A stretch of 45,495 bases of DNA from Candidatus Magasanikbacteria bacterium CG11_big_fil_rev_8_21_14_0_20_39_34 (GTDB taxonomy: Bacteria > Patescibacteriota > Patescibacteriia > Magasanikbacterales > UBA922): positions 1 to 45,495 of the forward strand of contig PCWN01000002.1 in the NCBI GenBank assembly GCA_002787355.1. Reading direction: 5' to 3'. Of the stretch, positions 1-7,211 are shown piece by piece. The translations under genes and the position numbers were made by a program. The notes under the pieces are model-generated. The model worked only from the letters and a program-made list of their open reading frames with translations. It was not told where the DNA came from and did not search any database. Position 1 is the first letter of the stretch, and each line of letters opens with the position of its first letter.

Positions 1-200
1 GGTCGGGGTCGGCGGCCTCGGCGTCCAGCTCCGGGTCGGGGTCGGCGGCCTCGGCGTCCAGCTCCGGGTCGGGGTCGGCGGCGGCGGCGTCCAGCTCCGG
101 GTCGGGGTCGGCGGCCTCGGCGTCCAGCTCCGGGTCGGGGTCGGCGGCCTCGGCGTCCAGCTCCGGGTCGGGGTCGGCGGCGGCGGCCTCCAGCTCCGGG
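1..200. repeat. 33-bp tandem repeat, six copies visible
   Basis: The motif CAGCTCCGGGTCGG recurs every 33 bp (near 26, 59, 92, 125, 158, 191), with single-base changes that mainly swap Glu for Ala in the encoded 11-mer. The period is a multiple of three and the array lies inside the minus-strand reading frame. The array continues past the left edge, so the total copy number is unknown and may be collapsed in assembly. Confidence 0.9.
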
Positions 201-340
201 TCGGCGGCGAAGTAGTCCTCGAGGTCACCCTCGGGCACGAGCACATACTCGAGCTCGTGGGGCGCCAACAGGAGCAACAGCGCGTCGCGCATGGTGCGCG
301 ACAGGCCGCGGATCACGATACCGTCGGTGTTCTCGTCCAT
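1..340 (-). CDS. GC-rich orphan acidic repeat protein (3' end beyond window)
   Basis: Reading leftward from an ATG at 340-338 the frame stays open to the window edge, at least 113 codons. The first 45 or so residues (start MDENTDGIVIRGLSRT) look like a small globular head. They are followed by a run of 11-residue repeats, ELDAEAADPDP with variants ELDAAAADPDP and ELEAAAADPDP, encoded by a near-perfect 33-bp DNA repeat with six visible copies. The repeat part is strongly acidic and rich in Ala and Pro, so it is probably extended or disordered. There is a GGAAGG 11 nt before the ATG. GC content is far above the flanking DNA. I do not recognise a family and give no function. The open frame with regular third-position G/C supports real coding; the rightward frame over 225-416 is a shadow. 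Confidence 0.62.
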   Translation of the reverse strand, partial: MDENTDGIVIRGLSRTMRDALLLLLAPHELEYVLVPEGDLEDYFAADPELEAAAADPDPELDAEAADPDPELDAEAADPDPELDAAAADPDPELDAEAADPDPELDAEAADPD

Positions 341-421
341 CTGCTACGAAACCTTCCGTCTGTGCACCCGAAGGTGCAGGATTGCGTGCACGCCGTCCGT
401 GGATTACGGTCGACAATTTTC

Positions 422-450
422 ATCCTATCATTTCTTCTCTCTCTTTACAA
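422..450 (-). promoter_or_regulatory. sigma70-type promoter of the GC-rich repeat gene
   Basis: On the minus strand TTGTAA (450-445), a 17-nt spacer and TAGGAT (427-422). The predicted start lies near 415, just where the sequence changes from AT-rich to GC-rich. The leader then holds a small hairpin with a UUCG loop (TGCACC-TTCG-GGTGCA, 377-362) before the ATG at 340. Confidence 0.5.
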
Positions 451-477
451 GCATTTGCGGGGATAACTCTTTTCCAA

Positions 478-545
478 AAAAAATACCCAGAAATTCAGTT
501 ATTTCCAAAGTTCTTAGAAACAGCTGAATGATTCCGGGTATTTTA
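478..545 (-). terminator. long hairpin terminator of the 54-aa gene
   Basis: On the minus strand an imperfect long inverted repeat (outer arms AAATACCC and GGGTATTT, inner arms ATTCAG/CTGAAT and GTTTC/GAAAT) is followed by eight T. It lies 40 nt after the stop of the gene at 585-749. The rest of 341-584 holds no gene I can support apart from the promoter and leader of the repeat gene. Confidence 0.65.
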
Positions 546-584
546 TGAGGGGGTATACGTAAAGAGAAGATGTGTCGTGTTGAA

Positions 585-749
585 CTAGGCAAAAGGCTGT
601 TCCCTTGGATCCCGGTTTTTTGGGGTGTCAACCCCATTTTCCACCTGACGCGCACGTCGGGCAGCCTGAATCATCGGGAGGATCTTGTCTCGCGGATCCT
701 CCTGCCCCGGTGGTATAGACCAAAAGCTTTCCACACTTTCCTTTCTCAT
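585..749 (-). CDS. small orphan hydrophilic protein, 54 aa
   Basis: Short protein starting MRKESVESFWSIPP and ending DPREQPFA, rich in Arg, Asp, Glu and Pro, with no membrane segment. A near-perfect Shine-Dalgarno AAGGAGGTGA sits 5 nt before the ATG at 749; that decides the start over an in-frame ATG at 803, which lies inside the promoter. It is a complete unit: promoter at 775-803, SD, gene, terminator at 478-545. The coding part is richer in GC than its flanks. Such a strong SD is rare here, since neighbouring genes mostly start without one. I do not recognise the family. Reality of the gene is well supported by its signals; function unknown. Confidence 0.6.
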   Translation of the reverse strand: MRKESVESFWSIPPGQEDPRDKILPMIQAARRARQVENGVDTPKNRDPREQPFA

Positions 750-774
750 CCTCACCTCCTTAAACGCAATTTTC

Positions 775-803
775 AGTATACTGCTCTCTCTATTTTTGGT
801 CAA
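775..803 (-). promoter_or_regulatory. sigma70 promoter of the 54-aa gene
   Basis: Minus strand TTGACC (803-798), 17-nt spacer, TATACT (780-775). Predicted start about 20 nt before the ATG, leaving room only for the Shine-Dalgarno. Confidence 0.75.
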
Positions 804-836
804 TTTTTCTTATTTTTCTCTCTTCTACTCCCTCAC

Positions 837-865
837 TTGATTCTCTCATATTTTTGTGATATATT
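837..865 (+). promoter_or_regulatory. promoter of tRNA-Leu
   Basis: TTGATT (837-842), 17-nt spacer, TATATT (860-865), preceded by TGTGA in the manner of an extended -10. Predicted start is about 7 nt before the tRNA. Confidence 0.7.
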
Positions 866-878
866 AAATCCGTTTTTA

Positions 879-960
879 GGGCTAGTGGTGGAATGGTATA
901 CACGAGGGACTTAAAATCCCTTGGTCTTTGACCTTGCGGGTTCAAGTCCCGCCTAGCCCA
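879..960 (+). tRNA. tRNA-Leu (anticodon TAA)
   Basis: Acceptor arms GGGCTAG and CTAGCCC pair over 7 bp. The anticodon stem AGGGA/TCCCT carries the loop CTTAAAA, giving anticodon TAA. A long variable arm, typical of class II leucine tRNAs, and a T-arm GCGGG-TTCAAGT-CCCGC follow. The 3' CCA is not encoded. Own promoter upstream and terminator downstream. Confidence 0.95.
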
Positions 961-962
961 CA

Positions 963-992
963 AAAAAAGCTATAGGATCCTTATAGCTTTTT
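963..992 (+). terminator. terminator after tRNA-Leu
   Basis: AAGCTATA and TATAGCTT arms around a GGATCC-containing loop, then a T run. Confidence 0.8.
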
Positions 993-1019
993 TCTTCTCT
1001 ATTCAGATACACATCTCTC

Positions 1020-1379
1020 ATGAAAGATAAAATTATTTTAGATAATGCAAAATTTTTTGTTCACTTGGGCGTTTCTGAAAAGGAACTAAAAAAGAAGCAA
1101 CCCATATTTGTGACCATAGAACTGCTCTGTGATATCCGTTCTGCTGCCAAGGAAGATGATATTGAAAAAACGTTTAATTGGGAGCAAATTCATGAACGTA
1201 TGTTTGAGCTTATCTCAAGTCAACAGTGGAGGCTGGTAGAAACCCTTGCAGAAAAACTTGCATCTTGTCTTTTGAAAAATTTTTCCCCTCAGGCAGTCCG
1301 TGTTCGTGTGGAAAAGCCATCTTCACTGAAGGGAAAAAAAGTTCATTTTTGTGCCGTAGATATAGAAAGAAAACCCTAA
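1020..1379 (+). CDS. folB: dihydroneopterin aldolase (FolB)
   Basis: 119 aa, the usual size for FolB. It would convert dihydroneopterin to hydroxymethyl-dihydropterin and glycolaldehyde in folate synthesis, in the cytosol. The sequence shows the N-terminal strand 'KIILDNAKFFVHLGVSEKE' with the conserved GV-E turn, 'QPIFVTIEL' for the second strand, 'RLVETLAEKLAS' with the family's helical Glu-x-x-Ala motif, and the C-terminal 'VRVRVEKP'. The related FolX (epimerase) cannot be fully excluded. No other folate genes lie in the window. The start ATG has no Shine-Dalgarno. It follows tRNA-Leu and is followed 86 nt later by an independently promoted CBS gene. Confidence 0.85.
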   Translation: MKDKIILDNAKFFVHLGVSEKELKKKQPIFVTIELLCDIRSAAKEDDIEKTFNWEQIHERMFELISSQQWRLVETLAEKLASCLLKNFSPQAVRVRVEKPSSLKGKKVHFCAVDIERKP

Positions 1380-1411
1380 CATGGTTTCTTTTTTTTATTT
1401 ATTTTTTCCAC

Positions 1412-1440
1412 TTGCACAAAGTTTTTTCTCGGTGTATAGT
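1412..1440 (+). promoter_or_regulatory. promoter of the CBS-pair gene
   Basis: TTGCAC (1412-1417), 17-nt spacer, TATAGT (1435-1440). It puts the transcript start near 1447, supporting the gene start at 1466 and not an upstream in-frame ATG at 1226. Confidence 0.65.
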
Positions 1441-1465
1441 AAAAGTGAAAGCTAAAAACACTCCT

Positions 1466-1930
1466 ATGATAGTCCAAGACATCATGACAACTGACTTCAT
1501 AACACTTTCTCCAAAGACAAAGTTTTTTGAAGCAGCAAAACTTTTTTTGGATCATCACATAAGTGGAGCACCAGTTGTAGATGATGACGGAAAGCTCGTA
1601 GGAATTCTCTCTGAGAAAGATATCTTTCGCGCACTGTATCCAAGCTATAAAGAATTTTACCTCCAACCTGATCACTACATCTCCCATCAGGGATTACGCG
1701 AATCTCTTGGAGATGCAAAAAGTAAAACCATAGAAGAGATGATGTCCAAGCGTCTTATTACCACACATCCTGGTGGATCCATCCTCAAAATAGGGGGACT
1801 TATGGTAGCAACTGGAATTCATAGAGTACCCGTAGTCAAAGATGAAAAAGTTGTCGGTATGGTCTCTCGCGGTGATGTATACCGTGCCATTCTTCAAGAA
1901 GACTTTAACCTTTATAATGATTCAGAATAA
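1466..1930 (+). CDS. CBS-pair domain protein
   Basis: 154 aa made almost wholly of two CBS motifs. The first runs from 'VQDIMTTDFITLSP' to 'GKLVGILSEKDIFRAL', the second from 'IEEMMSKRLITTHP' to 'KVVGMVSRGDVYRAI'. Such stand-alone pairs bind adenine nucleotides (AMP, ATP, SAM) and sense energy state, sometimes acting on a partner protein. No partner domain is fused here, so the target is unknown. The frame is open back to 1226 inside folB, but the promoter at 1412-1440 and the start of CBS similarity favour 1466. A hairpin terminator follows at 1960-1980. Confidence 0.85.
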   Translation: MIVQDIMTTDFITLSPKTKFFEAAKLFLDHHISGAPVVDDDGKLVGILSEKDIFRALYPSYKEFYLQPDHYISHQGLRESLGDAKSKTIEEMMSKRLITTHPGGSILKIGGLMVATGIHRVPVVKDEKVVGMVSRGDVYRAILQEDFNLYNDSE

Positions 1931-1959
1931 AAATAATGCCTTCTGCATCATTCTTTCAT

Positions 1960-1980
1960 ACAGACTTTTCGTCTGTTTTA
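1960..1980 (+). terminator. terminator after the CBS-pair gene
   Basis: ACAGAC-TTTTC-GTCTGT followed by TTTTAT, 30 nt past the stop and just before uppS. Confidence 0.6.
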
Positions 1981-1993
1981 TATTCTCCAAAAT

Positions 1994-2674
1994 ATGAAAT
2001 CTTCTCTCAAACATGTAGCCATTATCATGGATGGTAACCGTAGGTGGGCAACTCAAAAAGGCCTCCCAAAATTTATGGGGCATACAGAAGGTGCACAGAA
2101 TCTTGAAAAGATTGCACAGCAGGCCATAGATCACGACATTCTCTACCTTACCGTCTATGCACTCTCCACTGAAAATTTAAAAAATCGCAGCCGTATCGAG
2201 CTCAAGCATCTTTTTAAACTTATAGAACAATTTGCCAAAAGGTTTCCGGAATATGAAAAACACGGAATCCGTATTCACACCATTGGAGATCTCAACGCTC
2301 TTCCCAAAGAAACCCAAGCAATCCTTTCTGACCTGAAAAAAAAGACTGAACATTTTAAAAATCTCACGCTCACTCTTGCCATAAACTATGGAGGGAAGGA
2401 TGAAATTATACGCGCAGTACAAAAAATCCAAAAGCAAAAGATAAAGATTACCTCCGAAGAAGAATTTGAAATTTTTTTGGATACTGCCCTCTTACCTGAA
2501 GTGGATTTGGTCATACGTACTGGAGGAGATGTTCGGCTTTCCAATTTTTTACTCTGGCAATCTGCCTATGCGGAGCTCTACTTTACCAAAGTATACTGGC
2601 CAGCTTTCTCTCAAAAAGATTTTCAAAAGGCACTTGATACTTTTTATTCCGCAAAAAGAAATAAAGGAAAATAA
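1994..2674 (+). CDS. uppS: isoprenyl (undecaprenyl) diphosphate synthase
   Basis: 226 aa cis-prenyltransferase that elongates farnesyl diphosphate with isopentenyl diphosphate to make the C55 lipid carrier for cell-wall and surface glycan synthesis; membrane-associated cytosolic enzyme. Visible hallmarks are 'HVAIIMDGNRRWA' near residue 8 with the catalytic Asp, 'YALSTEN', 'INYGGKDEI', and 'RTGGDVRLSNFLLWQSAYAE' near residue 185, which contains the substrate-binding Arg residues. The usual Glu of the GGE/GGD motif is Asp here. Length is slightly below the typical 240-250. The start context 'AAAATATG' is the one used by many genes in this window. It ends convergently against nrdB at a shared terminator. 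Confidence 0.95.
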   Translation: MKSSLKHVAIIMDGNRRWATQKGLPKFMGHTEGAQNLEKIAQQAIDHDILYLTVYALSTENLKNRSRIELKHLFKLIEQFAKRFPEYEKHGIRIHTIGDLNALPKETQAILSDLKKKTEHFKNLTLTLAINYGGKDEIIRAVQKIQKQKIKITSEEEFEIFLDTALLPEVDLVIRTGGDVRLSNFLLWQSAYAELYFTKVYWPAFSQKDFQKALDTFYSAKRNKGK

Positions 2675-2690
2675 TTTCAGAAAAGGAAAC

Positions 2691-2719
2691 AAAAAAACTC
2701 CAGAATCTGGAGTTTTTTT
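2691..2719. terminator. bidirectional terminator between uppS and nrdB
   Basis: AAAAAACTCCAG and CTGGAGTTTTTT arms around AAT. Both strands have a T run after the stem, so it can stop uppS on plus and nrdAB on minus. Confidence 0.9.
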
Positions 2720-2749
2720 ATCCACGACAAGCGGTTTTTTGAAGTCCTT

Positions 2750-3784
2750 TTACCAATCAAGCGTTCCACCTACCTGATATTCTGTAACACGGGTTTCAAA
2801 GAAATTTTTCTCTTTATTGAGGTCAATACTTTCACTCATCCACGGAAATGGATTGGGAACATTGTACTGAAGTGGGAGCCCCACACGGGCAAGTCTTCTG
2901 TCTGCGATGTGTTGAATATACTGACGAAATCCTTCTGCATTCATACCAAAGATTCCCTTTGGAAATACACTCGTTGCAAACTCAACTTCCAAATTTACTG
3001 CCTCACGAATATTATTTACAATTTTTTGTTGAAATTCTGGTGTCCAGAGTTCTGGCTGTTCTTCTTTGATGGTATTTATAATATTGATACCAAAGTTGAG
3101 ATGCTGTGACTCGTCTCGCATAATGTACTGAATTTGTTCTGCAGAACCAACCATTTTGTTTTGTCTGTGAAATCCAAGTATCACAGCAAAGGCACTGTAG
3201 AAAAATATACCTTCCAAAATGAGAGAAAAAATACAAACATTCTCCAAGAATTTTTGATCGCTTTCAAAGGTACCCGTCTTAAAATTTGAATCAAAAATCC
3301 CTTCATTGAAACTCAAGATAAAAGATGCTTTATTGTAGATAGCATCTACCTCACGATACATGTTAAAGATTTCTCCTTCATCCAAACCAAGACTCTCTAC
3401 AATATACTGATAGGCATGCGTGTGAATAGCCTCTTCATATGCCTGACGAAGAAGATACATACGACACTCCGGTGACGTGACATGTTTATACATGGCAATC
3501 ACGATATTATTTGCAGCAATGGAGTCAGCAGTTGTAAAAAATCCAAGAACGGTTTTAAAGGCAGAACGCTCGTCATCGGTAAGTACATCGCTTGCCCGCC
3601 ACTGTTCAATATCATTTTGCATGGTGATCTCGGTTGGAAGCCAATGGTTGGAATTCCCTACATTATATGCATCCCAAGCAAAGGTATGACGCATTGGATA
3701 GAGTTGTATAACATCCGCATCTTCACCATTGATGACGCGCCTTTTGTTGATATCTACTTTTTGATGTGTTTTTTGAATTGGCAT
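2750..3784 (-). CDS. nrdB: ribonucleotide reductase small subunit R2 (class Ia)
   Basis: 344 aa R2 protein that holds the diiron-tyrosyl radical and passes it to NrdA for making deoxyribonucleotides. All six iron ligands can be placed: Asp87 (TTADS), Glu118 and His121 (EEAIH), Glu191 (ILEGIFF), Glu225 and His228 (RDESQH). Tyr125, four residues after the His as in E. coli Tyr122, supplies the radical, so it is the tyrosyl type and not the Phe/Val class Ic type. The C-terminus 'GGTLDW' is the tail that docks on NrdA. It lies 39 nt after nrdA in the same operon and ends at a terminator shared with uppS. Confidence 0.95.
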   Translation of the reverse strand: MPIQKTHQKVDINKRRVINGEDADVIQLYPMRHTFAWDAYNVGNSNHWLPTEITMQNDIEQWRASDVLTDDERSAFKTVLGFFTTADSIAANNIVIAMYKHVTSPECRMYLLRQAYEEAIHTHAYQYIVESLGLDEGEIFNMYREVDAIYNKASFILSFNEGIFDSNFKTGTFESDQKFLENVCIFSLILEGIFFYSAFAVILGFHRQNKMVGSAEQIQYIMRDESQHLNFGINIINTIKEEQPELWTPEFQQKIVNNIREAVNLEVEFATSVFPKGIFGMNAEGFRQYIQHIADRRLARVGLPLQYNVPNPFPWMSESIDLNKEKNFFETRVTEYQVGGTLDW

Positions 3785-3823
3785 AGGGTAGGTTATATTA
3801 ACTAGGTTAAATGCTCAACAAAA

Positions 3824-6736
3824 TTATTGGCATGCCTCACAATCAGGGTCCGCAATCTTACACAACTTTACTCCCGATTCCGGATCTACTCCAACCATTT
3901 TTTCCTCGTTTTGTTGTTTTATATTTTTATTTACCATAGCTCCCACTGTTGCAACCGGTTTATTTTCTTCTTGAACTTGTACGGTCACAGGTTGTGCCAC
4001 AGTAGACTGTGCAGTAGCCGTGGTAAGGGTTGCTTCACTTTGTGAACGAATGTGTGTAGAACCAAACTGCGTTGTTTGTACCGTTGATTTTTCTACCTGT
4101 GAAGCACTTAATGTTCGTAGATAATAGGTAGTCTTCAACCCCAAACTCCATGCATAGAGGTAAAGATTTGAAAGTTCCCTTCCAGAAGTTCCCGAAAAGA
4201 AAATATTCAATGACTGACTTTGATCAATCCACTTTCCACGGTAGGCTGCAATCTTTGCAAGCCATGTCATATCAATTTCAAATACTTCCTTGTATGTATC
4301 TTTAATTTGTTGTGGAATTTCATTAATAGCCTGGATACTTCCATCATGGTATTTCAATTTTGAAAGCATTTCGTTGTCCCACAGATTGTGCTTTTTCAAC
4401 TCATCCACCAAGTATGGATTCACAATAGTAAAATCTCCTGCCTGGTTCGCCTTTACATAGATATTTTTGTAGATCGGTTCAATAGTTGGAGTTGTCCCGG
4501 TAATATTGGAAATAGTAGCTGTTGGCGCGCATGCCATAGTATTTGAGTTTCGCATACCCCAAGTGGCCACATGTTCACGCACCGGTGTCCAATCCAGTCT
4601 TCCTTCACGAGAAACATCAATCTTTTCTCCACGTTCTTTCTCCAATACATCCAATGTATCTACTGGGAAAATACCTCTGTCCCATTTTGATCCTTTGAAA
4701 GTTCCATAGGTGCCTCTTTCTTTTGCCAATTCACTGGAACAAAGAATAGCATAGTAGGAAACCACTTCCATAGAGTAATCTCCAAATTCAACCGCTCTTT
4801 CACTATCAAAATTGATACCCATTTTATAGAGGGCATTCTGGAATCCCATGATACCCAGACCAACTGGTCTGTGTCGAAAATTTGAATTTTTTGCCTCAGG
4901 TGTAGGATAAAAATTCAGGTCTATCACATTATCCAACATCCGCATGGCAATTCGTACGGTATTTTCCACCATTTTGACATCCAAACCTTGCTCACCAACA
5001 TGTGCCTCCAAATTTATAGAACCGAGGTTACAAACTGCAGTTTCGTCAGGAGAAGTATTGAGTGTAATTTCGGTACAAAGATTTGAATTATGTACCACTC
5101 CCACATGATCTTGTGGAGATCTGATATTTGAAGGATCCTTCCATGTAATCCAAGGATGACCCGTTTCAAAAAGCATGTTGATCATCTTCTTCCAGAGATC
5201 TACCGCTTTCATTTTTTTATACATCTTTAACTCACCACGTGCCCCTTTTTTCTCATACTCTGCATATCTGCGTTCAAATTCTTTTCCGTAGGTATGATGA
5301 AGATCCTCTACTTCGTTTGGAGAAAAGAGAGCCCAATCACCATTATCTCGTACACGTTTCATAAAGAGATCTGGAATCCAGTTACAGGTATTCATATCAT
5401 GGGTTCTTCTTCTCTCATCTCCAGTATTTTTTCGAAGTTCCAAAAAGTCTTCAATATCATAATGCCAAACTTCCAAATACGCGCATGTCGCACCACGACG
5501 TCTTCCAGATCTATTGATAGCTACCGTGGTGTCATTGGCAATCTTCATAAATGGTACAATCCCCTGACTTTCTACACCGGTTCCTTTTATAAGGGCACCG
5601 CAGGCACGAAGATTGGTCCAGTCATTTCCAATTCCCCCTGACCATTTAGAAAGTTGTGCATTGTCTGAAATACATTTAAAGATATGATCGAGTGAGTCTT
5701 CAATGGTAGTCAGATAACAAGAGCTCATCTGTGGGTGAGTCGTTCCTGAGTGGAAGAGGGTTGGAGTAGAAGGAACATACAGACGTTTGCTCATGATGTG
5801 ATAAAACTCCTTGGCCTTTTCCTGTCTATTTTCCTCATTAATAGCAAGTCCCATGGCAACACGCATCCAAAAAGATTGAATGGTTTCTAGTATTTCCTTT
5901 GTATATGGATTGGTATTAAAATATCTATCTGTAAGTGTTTGTGTAGAAAGGTAGTTGTGTGTATCATCAAGAGAAAAATCTAGCTGTGCCGCTAAATCTT
6001 CCAAATCAAACATAAGCAATCTTGGATCTAATCTACCAATTCCAATTGCTTTTTTAATATTTTTTATAAATGATTCTCGTAACTGTGCATCCAACCTCTC
6101 AAAGTTCACAATATCTGCCCCGATAACTTCTTTATAGGTACGTGTATTTAATGCCTTAGCTGCTGCGTAGGAATATGCAGGATCAAGCTCAATCCAAGAG
6201 CGAAGCACCATAATAAGTGCACGCTCAATACCATCAGTATCAATCCCCTCATAAATCTCCAAACGAAGTTGGTCGGCCACCGCATCTACATCAATAATAT
6301 GCTCCTGTCCTTCAATGATATGACCAATATACTTTTTTAGCTTTTCCATGGAAAAAAGCTCTTTGCGTCCATTCTTTTTTGTAATATAGAGCTGACCTTC
6401 TTCTGCCTTCTTTATAGCCTCTTGCTTTTTTTCCTGACGAACCTTTGAATGTTCATATCTATAAATAATGTATGCCTTTGCAACATTGAAAAACCCTTCA
6501 CCCATAAGAATTTTTTCCACGGTATTCTGTACATCCTCAACACTTGGTACTTTTTCATCGGAAAAACTTTTTTCTAAATCTGCAAGAACATCTTTAGCAA
6601 TTTTTTCAAGCATTTTTTCGTCTACAGAACCATGAACAACCTGAAAGGCCTTTGCGGTAGCCCGGGTAATTTTCATAGGATCAAATGGAACAATATCTCC
6701 ATTTCTTTTTTTCACTTTTGCAATGGTGCTTGTCAT
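3824..6736 (-). CDS. nrdA: ribonucleotide reductase large subunit (class Ia, two ATP cones)
   Basis: 970 aa catalytic subunit reducing ribonucleoside diphosphates. The N-terminus has two successive ATP-cone regulatory domains: about residues 5-95 ('VKKRNGDIVPFDPMKITRAT') and about 115-205 ('YITKKNGRKELFSMEKL'); most relatives have one. The catalytic barrel has the redox cysteine in 'PQMSSCYLTT', the finger loop 'NLCTEI' (Asn, Cys and Glu all present), the second redox cysteine in 'AVCNLGSINL' and the radical-transfer tyrosine pair in 'TTYYLRTLSA'. A variable Thr/Gln-rich linker leads to the C-terminal cysteines 'LCKIADPDCEACQ' that regenerate the active site. First gene of nrdAB; two NrdR boxes lie upstream at 6945-6992. 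Confidence 0.95.
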   Translation of the reverse strand: MTSTIAKVKKRNGDIVPFDPMKITRATAKAFQVVHGSVDEKMLEKIAKDVLADLEKSFSDEKVPSVEDVQNTVEKILMGEGFFNVAKAYIIYRYEHSKVRQEKKQEAIKKAEEGQLYITKKNGRKELFSMEKLKKYIGHIIEGQEHIIDVDAVADQLRLEIYEGIDTDGIERALIMVLRSWIELDPAYSYAAAKALNTRTYKEVIGADIVNFERLDAQLRESFIKNIKKAIGIGRLDPRLLMFDLEDLAAQLDFSLDDTHNYLSTQTLTDRYFNTNPYTKEILETIQSFWMRVAMGLAINEENRQEKAKEFYHIMSKRLYVPSTPTLFHSGTTHPQMSSCYLTTIEDSLDHIFKCISDNAQLSKWSGGIGNDWTNLRACGALIKGTGVESQGIVPFMKIANDTTVAINRSGRRRGATCAYLEVWHYDIEDFLELRKNTGDERRRTHDMNTCNWIPDLFMKRVRDNGDWALFSPNEVEDLHHTYGKEFERRYAEYEKKGARGELKMYKKMKAVDLWKKMINMLFETGHPWITWKDPSNIRSPQDHVGVVHNSNLCTEITLNTSPDETAVCNLGSINLEAHVGEQGLDVKMVENTVRIAMRMLDNVIDLNFYPTPEAKNSNFRHRPVGLGIMGFQNALYKMGINFDSERAVEFGDYSMEVVSYYAILCSSELAKERGTYGTFKGSKWDRGIFPVDTLDVLEKERGEKIDVSREGRLDWTPVREHVATWGMRNSNTMACAPTATISNITGTTPTIEPIYKNIYVKANQAGDFTIVNPYLVDELKKHNLWDNEMLSKLKYHDGSIQAINEIPQQIKDTYKEVFEIDMTWLAKIAAYRGKWIDQSQSLNIFFSGTSGRELSNLYLYAWSLGLKTTYYLRTLSASQVEKSTVQTTQFGSTHIRSQSEATLTTATAQSTVAQPVTVQVQEENKPVATVGAMVNKNIKQQNEEKMVGVDPESGVKLCKIADPDCEACQ

Positions 6737-6844
6737 AGAAATCGGTTATTAAGAGGTATCTTTCCTTTCAGAAAAATTACCTTAAAATTTTAATAGAAAA
6801 ACCGTCAAAAATGTATACCAATCCGGTGGATAGGGATATTTAAA

Positions 6845-6862
6845 ACCGCTCAATGGCGGTTT
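6845..6862. other. hairpin in the nrdA leader
   Basis: AAACCGC and GCGGTTT arms around TCAATG. It lies in the long untranslated leader of nrdA (about 270 nt from the predicted start near 7000), without a T run on the minus strand. A perfect 18-bp palindrome, TTCTCTTAATTAAGAGAA (6919-6936), lies further upstream. The stretch 6737-7211 otherwise holds only the nrd promoter region and the upstream region of ruvB; I see no gene in it. Confidence 0.45.
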
Positions 6863-6944
6863 ATTTCCACACTGCCGTCGTGATCAAACAGTGCAGATTC
6901 ATTTACCCCCGATATTTTTTCTCTTAATTAAGAGAATTTCTGAG

Positions 6945-6992
6945 ATACTATATCTTGTGTCTGTTGGTATTACCAAACACAATATATAGTAT
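6945..6992. promoter_or_regulatory. two NrdR boxes upstream of nrdAB
   Basis: ATACTATATCTTGTGT (6945-6960) and ACACAATATATAGTAT (6977-6992) each match the established NrdR box (ACACWATATATWGTGT-like). They are spaced 32 bp centre to centre, about three helical turns, which is the known paired arrangement. They lie just downstream of the predicted start of the nrdA promoter, so binding would block transcription when dNTPs are plentiful. The nrdR gene itself is not in this window. Confidence 0.85.
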
Positions 6993-7008
6993 TTTTTGCT
7001 GTTTGGTC

Positions 7009-7037
7009 ATTATAGCATATAAGAAAAATTCCAACAA
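7009..7037 (-). promoter_or_regulatory. nrdAB promoter
   Basis: Minus strand TTGTTG (7037-7032), 17-nt spacer, TATAAT (7014-7009). Predicted start is near 7002, next to the first NrdR box. Confidence 0.7.
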
Positions 7038-7211
7038 ACCTACAAATAAATTCCATATTTGCCTCAATTTAGAAAAAATAAAAAAGAGAAACCAGATTCG
7101 TCCACAGTGTTATCCACAAGGAAAATCTTTTTCTTTCGTTTGAAAAAATTTTTCAAGTATATGACTGGTAATTTTAAGACGTCATGATACAATAGACATA
7201 CTTGAGAATAT

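Noticed and set aside
1-200. CRISPR array
   Set aside because: The repeats are contiguous with no unique spacers and keep an open reading frame.
225-416. 63-codon minus-strand frame in the GC-rich start region
   Set aside because: Arg/Ala/Pro-rich and out of phase with the repeat-coding frame; a shadow of the gene at 1-340.
428-655. 75-codon minus-strand frame
   Set aside because: It runs through the long terminator hairpin and the 54-aa gene in another phase, with no start signals.
570-914. 114-codon plus-strand frame
   Set aside because: It crosses the 54-aa gene, its promoter and part of tRNA-Leu.
1226-1465. N-terminal extension of the CBS protein
   Set aside because: It lies inside folB and over a good promoter; the CBS domain begins only after 1466.
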